This document shows positions 34,001-39,899 of a DNA stretch of 40,619 nt, piece by piece. The notes beneath the pieces were generated by a model. That model did no database searches. It worked only from the letters and a program-made list of their open reading frames with translations, and was not told the origin of the DNA. The DNA comes from Christensenella sp. UBA1385 (GTDB taxonomy: Bacteria; Bacillota; Clostridia; Christensenellales; Aristaeellaceae): the NCBI GenBank assembly GCA_002305755.1, contig DBQV01000069.1, positions 1 through 40,619 of the forward strand, read 5' to 3'. Positions within the stretch are counted from its first letter, which is position 1. The number at the start of each line of letters is the position of its first letter. A program made the translations under genes and the position numbers.

Positions 34001-34058
34001 CTGTCTGGTCCGCAAGGCATTGGGAAAAGCGGAGCTTTTACACGCTGAGAAGAGCTAG
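31044..34058 (+). CDS. Large polytopic GT-C-like membrane protein with two copies of the WsfD-like module
   Basis: The 1004-residue protein has about twenty membrane helices and is an internal duplication. Module 1 (about 15-375) has VASDSSYAHVMEIL (about 34-47), GYLNSLYSKGTVIAYLTL and IRYCLLHPELIGQLIKY (HP at 333-334). Module 2 (about 505-870) has VDNGDYGRMMEQI (530-542), AWYNSLYGESVISSALIL and IRYYLHHPKDLLTMLDRA (HP at 851-852). Both also share a GFGLDESY / LGLNPALK loop. The single-copy relative lies at 19300-20823. Module 2 keeps the D-x-x-D loop best, so it may be the active one while module 1 has lost DG. The role is probably transfer or flipping of a lipid-linked sugar; this is inferred. 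The start has GAGGGG upstream, 33 bases after the SGNH gene. Confidence 0.65.
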   Translation: MTRRERGREAGGVAAMLLLAALLYTLFAVPAVRVASDSSYAHVMEILHLTWENEPVAIGEVVQRFSYLRYDFSSLLSQGQNAIVYPAAAVRLVTEPFGLSFDTGLLACAYGIMMAVGVYLAVSGLYSRNRGAGIVVGGVLIVLVMDPNMTGYLNSLYSKGTVIAYLTLFLGCLISALCSKERSGFWPVFKVLVTGCLLVQTQPQMAVMIPAVAICVGLVIWHTWPIRQVRPLYCFLTMMCLFVAGSSMLTYLDDQKDISSDAANHLAMFQGYLAATDDPETVLTGFGLDESYVQDVGKSYYEEGTAFSRDPRTDQTLMEAIRLGKRIRYCLLHPELIGQLIKYRSDYYLDPLNDRVTYEGWEGRYIRPSVYAFLRLFAGEGGFERTTWRMLAAASALLLLSLCTAKGTRKLCFGAAAFFLSAALYLPASLVLTGGWDVSLTKVLFFYFGWLGFLTTVAVLGLLSQKVLVFLSSREAALVSPWSDETLEKNTVSWLARVNVSREKLLWMCGLIGIGMCCFLLLPASHIGGVDNGDYGRMMEQIDLYWTPERAEIESKNPYGDKRVVEEYSYREPFHPARLTSADPTYSLIFVSMVVRLWSLLTGAYYSTWVQAWILLMLTLSGLLLILHDLYPKLGRATVFLGLLLLMMLFGENYVAWYNSLYGESVISSALILVIACAIHLALKPQAGKGRLPWLLALAVSVRMLTCSKAQLLLALPAGLILLAVLAWHHRPQRQAKGRPFIFRMSGYLLAMLVLCGFVIWDSIGIYRKNDIVSSKQTVWQSIFYGALMISEDVDASMEELGLNPALKADIGKHAYYADEDYVYPVSSEEAEEEIFNKVNAFTMIRYYLHHPKDLLTMLDRAAQESVHLHTRFMAYTDEEYEENQGLYRLNAWRNIRPLTACHTFWQYALFYGMGLIWCIRFMTKKDHPVDQKLLTLVLLCVMMIGMLQFPLTVVGNGFADNNKQLYTFMLCHDLLVIAAGTLILRCLVRKALGKAELLHAEKS

Positions 34059-34085
34059 CGGCTCTTGCAGGAAGGGGGAGAGATA

Positions 34086-35849
34086 ATGCGCCGAAAGAAT
34101 GCGTTGGAGTATATTTTACTGGGGCTGTTTATCATGTGCATGGCTTTAGCGCTGAGCGCATCGCTGGAATATAATACGCGTGCTACAGAGCGAGAGTATC
34201 TGCTGCAGGGCTCTTACCTGTTGTCGATTACAGGCATAGTGATGGCTGCCTTTTTTAGCGTGCGCTTAATCAATCGAATAACGCCAAGGCTTCCTTTGCG
34301 GCTTAGCAATTCGCTGTGGTTGACATCTTGCGTAGCTGTGATGGCCGTAGGGCTGTTTCTCCGTTTGAGAGTCATCCATGGCATTGTGCTGGAGCCTGAA
34401 TCTGATTTTGAAACCTACTACCGAATGGCTGGGCACCTGCTCAACGGTACGATGCTTTCACCGGAAGCGGAGATGGATAGACGCTACATCGCTCAGTATC
34501 CACATACCCTTGGCTTTCCGATGCTGGTGTTATTGCCGATATTCAAGGCGTTCGGCTTTAGCGTTCAAAATGCGCTGTATGTTAACCTTGCCTGCAGCAT
34601 GATATCCGTGCTGCTGGTGGGGCACATTGCCTATCGAACTATGGGAAAAGTCTCGTCCGTGTTTGGCATGGCCTTGATGAGCCTGTGGCCATCGCACATC
34701 CTGTATGGCACAATGGTAGCGACAGAACCAAGCTTCACGATGTTAACCATGATAGCTTTAGACTTGATGACTGGTGAAATGCAGCGCGGGAAAGATAGCC
34801 TGTATGTCATTTCACCGCTGCGCGGGCTCTTGCTCCTGCCGCTGATTGGCATTGTGCTTGCTCTGGCGGGAGCTATACGCCCGACTGCTATGTTGCTGCT
34901 GGCCGCGTGGATTGTGGTGCAGATGATGGTTGGCGGTGATCCGGAGGGGAAGATCCCCGCGGATGGCATCCGATCGCTGCTGTGCAGAGGATGGCTCTGT
35001 GCTCTTATCGTCTGTCTCTTCTATTGGGGAACGGGTTCTATCATCAACCGTTCCATCCAAGACATTATCATGGAGCCTCCGGCTTCTGGCTTGAGCGCGT
35101 CTGGTTACAATATGATGGTCGGATTGAATACCGAGCACAAAGGCGTCTGGAACGAGGAAGATGCTATTTTCTTTGCGAAGGCGTATGAGGAAACGGGGTC
35201 TGCTACAGAAGCGCATAGAGCTGCCATGCAGCGAGCGCTTGAAAGAATCAAAAACGAGCCGGAGAACGTACTGAATCTAATGGTGTATAAGTTTCGGGAT
35301 TTGTGGCAGACAGATGATTTTGGCATCGATTGGAATCTGCTTTGGGCTGGGCAGCAGGGCATCCTCACTGAGGAGATGAGTGGTGGGCTGGAGAGAGTGC
35401 GCACTTACAGCCGTCCGTTCTATATGGCTGTTTTGCTGCTGGCAATGATAGGCGCACTTCAGGCTTGGCGCAAACAACGCGCCCCGATGCCCTTGATGAT
35501 GCTTGGTATTCTGTATTTTCTGGCAGTTGCCTTCGGCCATATGCTGCTGGAAACACAGGTACGGTATCATTATAGTATCATCCCTGTCCTTATCTTGATG
35601 GCTGTTGTTTGTCTGAGCGAGTGGCGTGAACGCGCGGCTGAGGAACCGGCTATCCGTGTGGTCTATCAGGATGTTCCAAGTATCCAGCAGGAGCATATGG
35701 ACTATACGCATTTTGATATGGCAGATGCTCTGGCTAAAGGGCATGTCACAGTGACTGTAAGTGAAGCCTACCGTACTGCTGATGCAACTAAGAAAACATC
35801 CGGTAAGCAACCTGGGGCTGAAGCGGGGGCACCGAAGAAATACGATTAG
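34086..35849 (+). CDS. GT-C glycosyltransferase of the PMT/ArnT (GT39/GT83) type
   Basis: The 587-residue protein has two N-terminal helices, then the GT-C core. Its first outer loop GIVLEPESDFETYYRMAGHLL holds the acidic pair typical of dolichyl/undecaprenyl-phosphate-sugar-dependent enzymes. YIAQYPHTLGFPMLVLLPIF and SLWPSHILYGTMVATEPSFT follow, matching the PMT_2-type Y-P-hydrophobic and ATEP blocks. About ten more helices and a ~70-residue charged, probably cytoplasmic, tail (KTSGKQPGAEAGAPKKYD at the end) complete it. It would add a sugar to the polymer or to a protein on the outer face. The ATG at 34086 is chosen for GGAAGGGGGAGAG. It is the last gene of the locus; the tail codon usage still matches the island. 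Confidence 0.8.
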   Translation: MRRKNALEYILLGLFIMCMALALSASLEYNTRATEREYLLQGSYLLSITGIVMAAFFSVRLINRITPRLPLRLSNSLWLTSCVAVMAVGLFLRLRVIHGIVLEPESDFETYYRMAGHLLNGTMLSPEAEMDRRYIAQYPHTLGFPMLVLLPIFKAFGFSVQNALYVNLACSMISVLLVGHIAYRTMGKVSSVFGMALMSLWPSHILYGTMVATEPSFTMLTMIALDLMTGEMQRGKDSLYVISPLRGLLLLPLIGIVLALAGAIRPTAMLLLAAWIVVQMMVGGDPEGKIPADGIRSLLCRGWLCALIVCLFYWGTGSIINRSIQDIIMEPPASGLSASGYNMMVGLNTEHKGVWNEEDAIFFAKAYEETGSATEAHRAAMQRALERIKNEPENVLNLMVYKFRDLWQTDDFGIDWNLLWAGQQGILTEEMSGGLERVRTYSRPFYMAVLLLAMIGALQAWRKQRAPMPLMMLGILYFLAVAFGHMLLETQVRYHYSIIPVLILMAVVCLSEWRERAAEEPAIRVVYQDVPSIQQEHMDYTHFDMADALAKGHVTVTVSEAYRTADATKKTSGKQPGAEAGAPKKYD

Positions 35850-35866
35850 TATGCCACCTTTGAGGG

Positions 35867-35900
35867 CTTTTCCACGATGATCTGTCTGATCGCGGAAAAG
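35867..35900 (+). other. Hairpin after the polysaccharide operon
   Basis: CTTTTCC-A-CGAT (35867-35878) pairs with ATCG-C-GGAAAAG (35889-35900), leaving a 10-base loop. No T run follows, so it is a poor intrinsic terminator but could be a 3' processing or stabilising structure. The 183-base gap also contains a 46-codon open frame (35877-36017) with no clear ribosome site or recognisable product. Confidence 0.5.
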
Positions 35901-35960
35901 TTGAAGCTCGTCTGTGCCGATCCCCTGCGATCATTGGAGGAGAGCCTATCTTCTTCTCGT

Positions 35961-35989
35961 TTGACAGAAGCTTGCGCTTGGATTAAAAT
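35961..35989 (+). promoter_or_regulatory. Promoter of the second NahK-like gene, with overlapping palindrome
   Basis: TTGACA (35961-35966) and TAAAAT (35984-35989) are exactly 17 bases apart, the same hexamers and spacing as the tetR promoter at 39841. The -10 is embedded in an imperfect palindrome GCGC-TT-GGATT / AATCC-T-GCGC (about 35974-36000) that could be an operator. It makes the kinase gene independent of the polysaccharide operon. Confidence 0.75.
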
Positions 35990-36032
35990 GAATCCTGCGC
36001 CTTGGAAATACTCGTGAAAGACGGGGGAAACC

Positions 36033-37154
36033 ATGACCTATAACGCCATCAAGAGGGTGCTGCCTCATTTTTGCTTTGAGGGGCAGTATCGCAGCGTCAC
36101 CGAACTGACCAGCGGCAACATCAACAACACCTACCTGCTGGAGTACATGGGGGCGACGGGGCCGCGCTTCTACGTGCTGCAGCACATCAACACCTATGTG
36201 TTCAGGAACCCGCGGGAGGTCATCAGCAACATTTCGGCGGTCACCAACCACTTGCGTCGGGCGCTGATCCGAGACGGCGAATCCACAGAACGGCGCGTGC
36301 TGGAGCTCATCCCCGCGCGCGACGGCAGCAACCTGTATGAGGATGAGGAGGGTGATGTCTGGCGCGCCTATACCTATATCAACGACGCCACGGCTCTGGA
36401 CGTGGTGGAAACGGCTGAGGAGATGGAGCAGGTGGGCCGCGGCTTCGGCAGCTTCCAGCGGCTGCTGTACGATTTCCCGGCGCAGGAGCTGTTTTGCCCG
36501 ATCCCGAACTTCCACCACACGCTCAAGCGCTTTTACAGCTTTGTGCATTCCGTGGATGAAGACAGGGCGGGGCGCGTGAAGTTCGTAGAGGATGAGATCG
36601 AATTCATGTTCGAGCACCGACGCATGATGGGCAGCATCGTCAGGATGCTGGATGAGGGTGTGATCCCCTACCGCGTGACGCACAATGATACCAAAAGCAA
36701 CAACGTGATGCTGGATAACGCCACCGGCAAGGCCATCTGCGTGATCGACCTGGATACCGTGATGGCGGGCTCCGCGCTGTATGATTACGGCGACGCGGTG
36801 CGCTTCGGCGCTTCCACCGCGGCCGAGGACGAGCCGGATGTGAGCAGGATTGCACTGGATCTGACGAAGGCGGAGGCTTTCACCAAGGGATTTGTGGCGG
36901 AGACCAACGGCTTCCTCACCAGGGAGGAGCTGCTCAACCTGCCCCTTGGCATCAAGGTGCTCACCTGCGAGCTGGCCATGCGCTTTCTGACGGACTATAT
37001 CGACGGGGACGTGTATTTCAAGGTCAATTCTCCCGATCACAACCTGATCCGCGCGCGGGCGCAAATCGCCCTGCTGCGCGATGTGGAGCGCAAAGAAGCC
37101 CAGCTGCAGGCGATGACCGAGCGGCTGATCGCGGGCGGCGAAGGCCGCTTATGA
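36033..37154 (+). CDS. N-acetylhexosamine 1-kinase-like phosphotransferase (copy 2)
   Basis: The 373-residue paralogue of the enzyme at 12294-13349 has TSGNINNTYLLEY, the catalytic VTHNDTKSNNV (H217, D219), CVIDLDTVMAGSALYDYGD, FGASTAAEDEPD and FLTDYIDGDVYF. Its chemistry should be ATP-dependent phosphorylation at the anomeric position of an N-acetylhexosamine, or a related sugar. Base composition returns to the GC-rich flank style at this gene, so it is not part of the island. It has its own promoter at 35961 and a GGGGGA ribosome site. Its stop is one base away from the stop of the convergent thiamine pyrophosphokinase gene, with no terminator between them. Confidence 0.8.
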   Translation: MTYNAIKRVLPHFCFEGQYRSVTELTSGNINNTYLLEYMGATGPRFYVLQHINTYVFRNPREVISNISAVTNHLRRALIRDGESTERRVLELIPARDGSNLYEDEEGDVWRAYTYINDATALDVVETAEEMEQVGRGFGSFQRLLYDFPAQELFCPIPNFHHTLKRFYSFVHSVDEDRAGRVKFVEDEIEFMFEHRRMMGSIVRMLDEGVIPYRVTHNDTKSNNVMLDNATGKAICVIDLDTVMAGSALYDYGDAVRFGASTAAEDEPDVSRIALDLTKAEAFTKGFVAETNGFLTREELLNLPLGIKVLTCELAMRFLTDYIDGDVYFKVNSPDHNLIRARAQIALLRDVERKEAQLQAMTERLIAGGEGRL

Positions 37155-37155
37155 A

Positions 37156-37773
37156 TCAGAGGCCCTGATAGATCAGCAGCGTGCCCCGGCGCACGCCGAT
37201 CACGGCGCGGCTGCCCGTGGCCGCGTTGCTGATGCCCAGCGGGAAGTCGCTGCTGAGCGTGAGCCCGTCCGCCTCATAGCTGAGACCATGCAGCGACACG
37301 CCCCGGCTGAGGGGACTGTGGCTGAAAACGGAGACCGTCTGCCCCGGCCGGGTGCAAAGCACCATGGCGCCGCCGCTGAGCGCGTATATCGTGAAGCGCT
37401 CGGCGATCAGGCGAATGTCCGCTCCCCGCTCGCTTTGAGCTGCCATCAGCTGCAGCGCGCCGAGGAAGTGATCTTCCCTTGGCCCGCCATCCGCGCCGTA
37501 GAGCCGGAAGGCCGTGCAGCCGGCGTCCGCTGCATAGCGCAGCGCGAGGGAGAGGTCGGTGTCATCCTTGCGGACGGGGAAGCGCAGCACGGGCACGCCT
37601 GCGATGCGCCCCGTGCTCGAATCCAGATCCCCGATGACAAGATGGGGCCGCAGGCCGAAGGCGAGCAGGCTGTCATAGCCGCCGTCCGCCGCGATGATGA
37701 GATCGCCCCGCCTGGCGCGCAGCGCGCGCGGGCAGAAGCGGCCGGCCCCCACGATATAAGCGGTTTTTTTCAT
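37156..37773 (-). CDS. Thiamine pyrophosphokinase
   Basis: The 205-residue enzyme converts thiamine and ATP to thiamine diphosphate and AMP. Family motifs are present: IIAADGGYDSLLAFGLRPHL followed by VIGDLDS, the KDDTDLSLALRYA block, and GADGGPREDHFLGAL. The C-terminal thiamine-binding beta part ends in GISNAATGSRAVI and RRGTLLIYQG. The ATG at 37773 has GGGGAGG upstream on the minus strand, and the complement of 37804-37809 gives a TATACT -10 box. It is divergent from radA. The motif Asp and Asn residues look intact, so it is probably active. Confidence 0.9.
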   Translation of the reverse strand: MKKTAYIVGAGRFCPRALRARRGDLIIAADGGYDSLLAFGLRPHLVIGDLDSSTGRIAGVPVLRFPVRKDDTDLSLALRYAADAGCTAFRLYGADGGPREDHFLGALQLMAAQSERGADIRLIAERFTIYALSGGAMVLCTRPGQTVSVFSHSPLSRGVSLHGLSYEADGLTLSSDFPLGISNAATGSRAVIGVRRGTLLIYQGL

Positions 37774-37854
37774 GCCGCGCCTCCCCCTGCTCTCATTGGA
37801 CAGAGTATAGCACGCTTCGCAGGGGGCGGGAAGCGGCGCGTTGGAGGAGTCGTC

Positions 37855-39243
37855 ATGGCCAAAGCGAAAAGCCTTTATGTATGCAGTGCCTGCGGGTACG
37901 AATCCCCCCGCTGGATGGGCAGATGCCCGGCCTGCGAGGCCTGGAACAGCCTGGTGGAAACGCTGCCGCAGGCCGCGGACGCGCTGCCCGGCAAGAAGGA
38001 GCACAAGCAGCGCGGCGGCACCGGCGCGCAGGCGCTGCCCATCGGCTCGATCGAGGCGGATGAGCAGATGCACCAACCCACTGGCGTGGCCGAGCTGGAC
38101 CGTGTGCTGGGCGGAGGGATCGTGGAGGGCTCGCTCATGCTGCTGGGGGGCGAGCCTGGCGTAGGCAAGAGCACCCTGTTGCTGCAGATCTGCGCCCGCC
38201 TGGCCGGTATGGGCAAGACCGTGCTCTATATCTCAGGCGAGGAGAGCGCGCGCCAGATCAGGCTGCGCGCCGGCCGCATCGGCGCGGCGCAGGAGGGCCT
38301 GCTGGTGCTGGCCGAGAACGCCATGGACGAGATCGAGGACAAGCTGGAAAAGACAGCGCCCGATCTGGTGGTGGTCGATTCCATTCAGACCATGTACCGG
38401 CCTGAGATGGCCAGCGCGCCCGGCTCCGTGAGCCAGGTGAGGGAATGCGCTTCCATCTTCATGCGCTATGCCAAGACGAACGGCTGCGCCGTGTTTCTGG
38501 TAGGGCACGTCACCAAGGAGGGGGCCATCGCGGGGCCACGTGTGCTGGAGCACATGGTGGACGTGGTGCTTTACTTCGAGGGCGATTACCAGCGGGAATA
38601 CCGGCTGCTGCGCGCCGTCAAGAACCGCTACGGCTCGGTGAACGAGCTGGGCATCTTTGAGATGACGGGGGAGGGCATGCGTGCCGTTGAAGGGGCCTCG
38701 GAGCTGCTGCTCTCGCAGCGCGCGAAAGATGCCAGCGGCTCGGTGGTTTTCTGCGGCATGGAGGGCACCCGCCCCGTCCTGATGGATATCCAGGCGCTGG
38801 TGGCCCAGTCTTTCTACTCCGCGCCCAAGCGCACGGTGAACGGCATGGATCAGGGCCGCGTTGCGCTGCTGCTGGCGGTGCTTGAAAAGCGAGCGGGTCT
38901 CAGACTGTACAATCAGGATGTCTACCTCAATGTTGCCGGCGGCATGAGCCTGAACGAGCCTGCCTCCGATCTGGCGGTCTGCCTGGCTGTGGCTTCCTCC
39001 CTGAAGGACAGCCCTCTGCCCATGGACCTGGCTGCCATGGGGGAGGTGGGGCTGGCGGGTGAGGTGCGCTCCATCCCGCAGCTGGAACGCAGGCTGGCCG
39101 AGTGCCGCCGCCTGGGCTTCACCCGCGTGATCTGCCCGGCGGACAGGCGGCCCAGAGGGCCGCAGACGGAGGGGCTGAAGATCATTTATGTATCCACTGT
39201 GGCGCAGGCGATCGGTCTGCTTGGCCAAGAGCGGCGCGGCTGA
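37855..39243 (+). CDS. radA: DNA repair and recombination ATPase RadA
   Basis: The 462-residue protein processes recombination intermediates and promotes branch migration. It has the N-terminal zinc finger (C10, C13, C24, C27 in YVCSACGYESPRWMGRCPAC) and a RecA-like core with Walker A GGEPGVGKSTLL (about 97-108). The RadA-specific KNRYG motif (from K256, usually KNRFG) precedes a C-terminal Lon-protease-like domain (YLNVAGGMSLNEPASDLAV). Length is normal. The ATG at 37855 is preceded by GGAGGAG; an open frame extends further upstream but the zinc finger starts right here. It is divergent from the thiamine pyrophosphokinase gene. Confidence 0.96.
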   Translation: MAKAKSLYVCSACGYESPRWMGRCPACEAWNSLVETLPQAADALPGKKEHKQRGGTGAQALPIGSIEADEQMHQPTGVAELDRVLGGGIVEGSLMLLGGEPGVGKSTLLLQICARLAGMGKTVLYISGEESARQIRLRAGRIGAAQEGLLVLAENAMDEIEDKLEKTAPDLVVVDSIQTMYRPEMASAPGSVSQVRECASIFMRYAKTNGCAVFLVGHVTKEGAIAGPRVLEHMVDVVLYFEGDYQREYRLLRAVKNRYGSVNELGIFEMTGEGMRAVEGASELLLSQRAKDASGSVVFCGMEGTRPVLMDIQALVAQSFYSAPKRTVNGMDQGRVALLLAVLEKRAGLRLYNQDVYLNVAGGMSLNEPASDLAVCLAVASSLKDSPLPMDLAAMGEVGLAGEVRSIPQLERRLAECRRLGFTRVICPADRRPRGPQTEGLKIIYVSTVAQAIGLLGQERRG

Positions 39244-39309
39244 GCATAAAAACTCGCGCAAGAAAGTAAGGGTACAAAGTAAGCCGGAGATGCATTCGAA
39301 TTTTTATGC
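39244..39309. repeat. Inverted repeat directly after radA
   Basis: GCATAAAAACTCG (39244-39256) and CGAATTTTTATGC (39297-39309) form a 13-base inverted repeat with one mismatch and a 40-base gap. It begins at the base after the radA stop and ends just before IS remnant sequence. It may be a terminator-like structure or the scar of an element; the T run is inside the stem and not after it. Confidence 0.6.
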
Positions 39310-39325
39310 TGTCACACCTGTCCTT

Positions 39326-39503
39326 CGGGTTATAGGGTAAAAGTATGCTTAGTGGATCAGCCTCAGGGGAGGGACAAGGGGCCGAAGGGTGTGACGCAGG
39401 CCAAACGATAGCGTCACCCCGGCCGGGCAATTCTTCAAAGAGCCGTTTCCTGTGCCGTCATCTCTGGCAGATGGCGGCTGTTTTTTGTCTGTGGGTATCA
39501 TCT
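39326..39503 (-). pseudogene. 3' fragment of an IS1249-like transposase (second copy)
   Basis: The minus strand here aligns over its whole length with about 456-633 of the plus strand. Shared blocks include CCCACAGACAAA, ACAGCCGCCATCTGCCAGA, GATGACGGCACAGG, TTTGAAGAATTGCCCGG, GACGCTAT-GTTTGG and CCTATAACCC at the end. The fragment is only the last ~180 bases of the element, with small indels relative to copy 1 (for example in the AGAAGATG/AGAGATG block). It ends exactly where homology to a GH65 phosphorylase begins. It is an old, non-functional scar. Confidence 0.88.
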
Positions 39504-39506
39504 TGA

Positions 39507-39737
39507 GGCTTTGGCGGCCTGCGGCTGAAGGGCGGCCGGCTGACGCTTGACCCGAAGCTGCCAGGGCAGTGGACAAGGCTCAGCTTCCGCGCGGTCTACC
39601 GTGGCCAGCCCCTGCGCGTGACGGCGGACCGCGGGGGCGTGACGGTGAGCCACCTGGGCGGAGAGCCCCTTTCCCTGCTCATTTTCGGCCGGGAGCGGGT
39701 GCTGCACCCGGGAGAGACGCTGCGGGAAGAAAAGTAA
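39507..39737 (+). pseudogene. C-terminal remnant of a GH65-family glycoside phosphorylase
   Basis: The frame is open from 39507 to the TAA at 39735-39737 and reads GFGGLRLKGGRLTLDPKLPG, then QWTRLSFRAVYRGQPLRVTA, ending LHPGETLREEK. This is the C-terminal beta-sandwich of GH65 enzymes (maltose, kojibiose or trehalose phosphorylases), whose typical block is GF-G-R...G-L-P-LP-W..L-F...YRG. About 76 of ~750 codons remain, there is no start codon, and the sequence is directly joined to the IS1249-like fragment. Codon use is GC-rich, like the chromosome. The gene was evidently cut by the element and the rest deleted. Confidence 0.8.
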
Positions 39738-39754
39738 TACCGGCTTGCTCTGTT

Positions 39755-39812
39755 CGCGCGCCGTCGCGGCGGCCATGTTGTCTGCCACGGCGCGCGCGTT
39801 GTTTTCGTATTG
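39755..39812 (+). terminator. Probable terminator of the lost GH65 gene
   Basis: A perfect 10-bp inverted repeat, CGCGCGCCGT (39755-39764) and ACGGCGCGCG (39787-39796), is followed by the T-rich GTTGTTTTCGTATTGTTTT. The 22-base loop is long, so strength is uncertain. It lies 18 bases after the remnant's stop codon, in line with its original function. Confidence 0.55.
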
Positions 39813-39840
39813 TTTTGCACATATTTCTTTTGCCTCCGGC

Positions 39841-39869
39841 TTGACAGCGGCAGGGTCTGAAGATAAAAT
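39841..39869 (+). promoter_or_regulatory. tetR promoter
   Basis: TTGACA (39841-39846) and TAAAAT (39864-39869) are separated by 17 bases. The start codon at 39900 is 30 bases downstream, with GAGGGAGGAAG as ribosome binding site. Confidence 0.85.
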
Positions 39870-39883
39870 GAACAATGTTCATT
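39867..39883. promoter_or_regulatory. Palindromic operator candidate for the TetR regulator
   Basis: AATGAACA-A-TGTTCATT is a perfect 8-bp-arm palindrome with a single central base. It overlaps the end of the -10 box and the likely transcription start. This is the size and place expected for autorepression by a TetR-family dimer. Confidence 0.8.
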
Positions 39884-39899
39884 ATGAGGGAGGAAGTGG

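Larger units (their letters stand above)
16398..35849 (+). other. Eleven-gene exopolysaccharide locus (YdaJKLMN/Pss-like core with accessory genes)
   Basis: Eleven genes run in one direction with gaps of 0-46 bases or short overlaps. In order they are: UDP-GlcNAc 2-epimerase, thioredoxin-GH8 fusion, GT-C-like membrane protein, dead-GGDEF membrane protein, DUF2334 protein, BcsA-like GT2, BcsB-like protein, MBOAT, SGNH with LamG-like repeats, duplicated GT-C-like protein, and a PMT/ArnT-like GT-C. Genes 2 and 4-7 have the order of Bacillus subtilis ydaJ-K-L-M-N. Listeria pss has the same components and makes a ManNAc-based polymer. Base composition is clearly lower in GC than on both sides, suggesting acquisition as a block. 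No internal terminator was seen. Confidence 0.85.

Noticed and set aside
35877..36017. 46-codon open frame between the polysaccharide operon and the NahK-like gene
   Set aside because: No ribosome binding site or recognisable product, and it overlaps a strong promoter; it could be a gene remnant but this cannot be supported.
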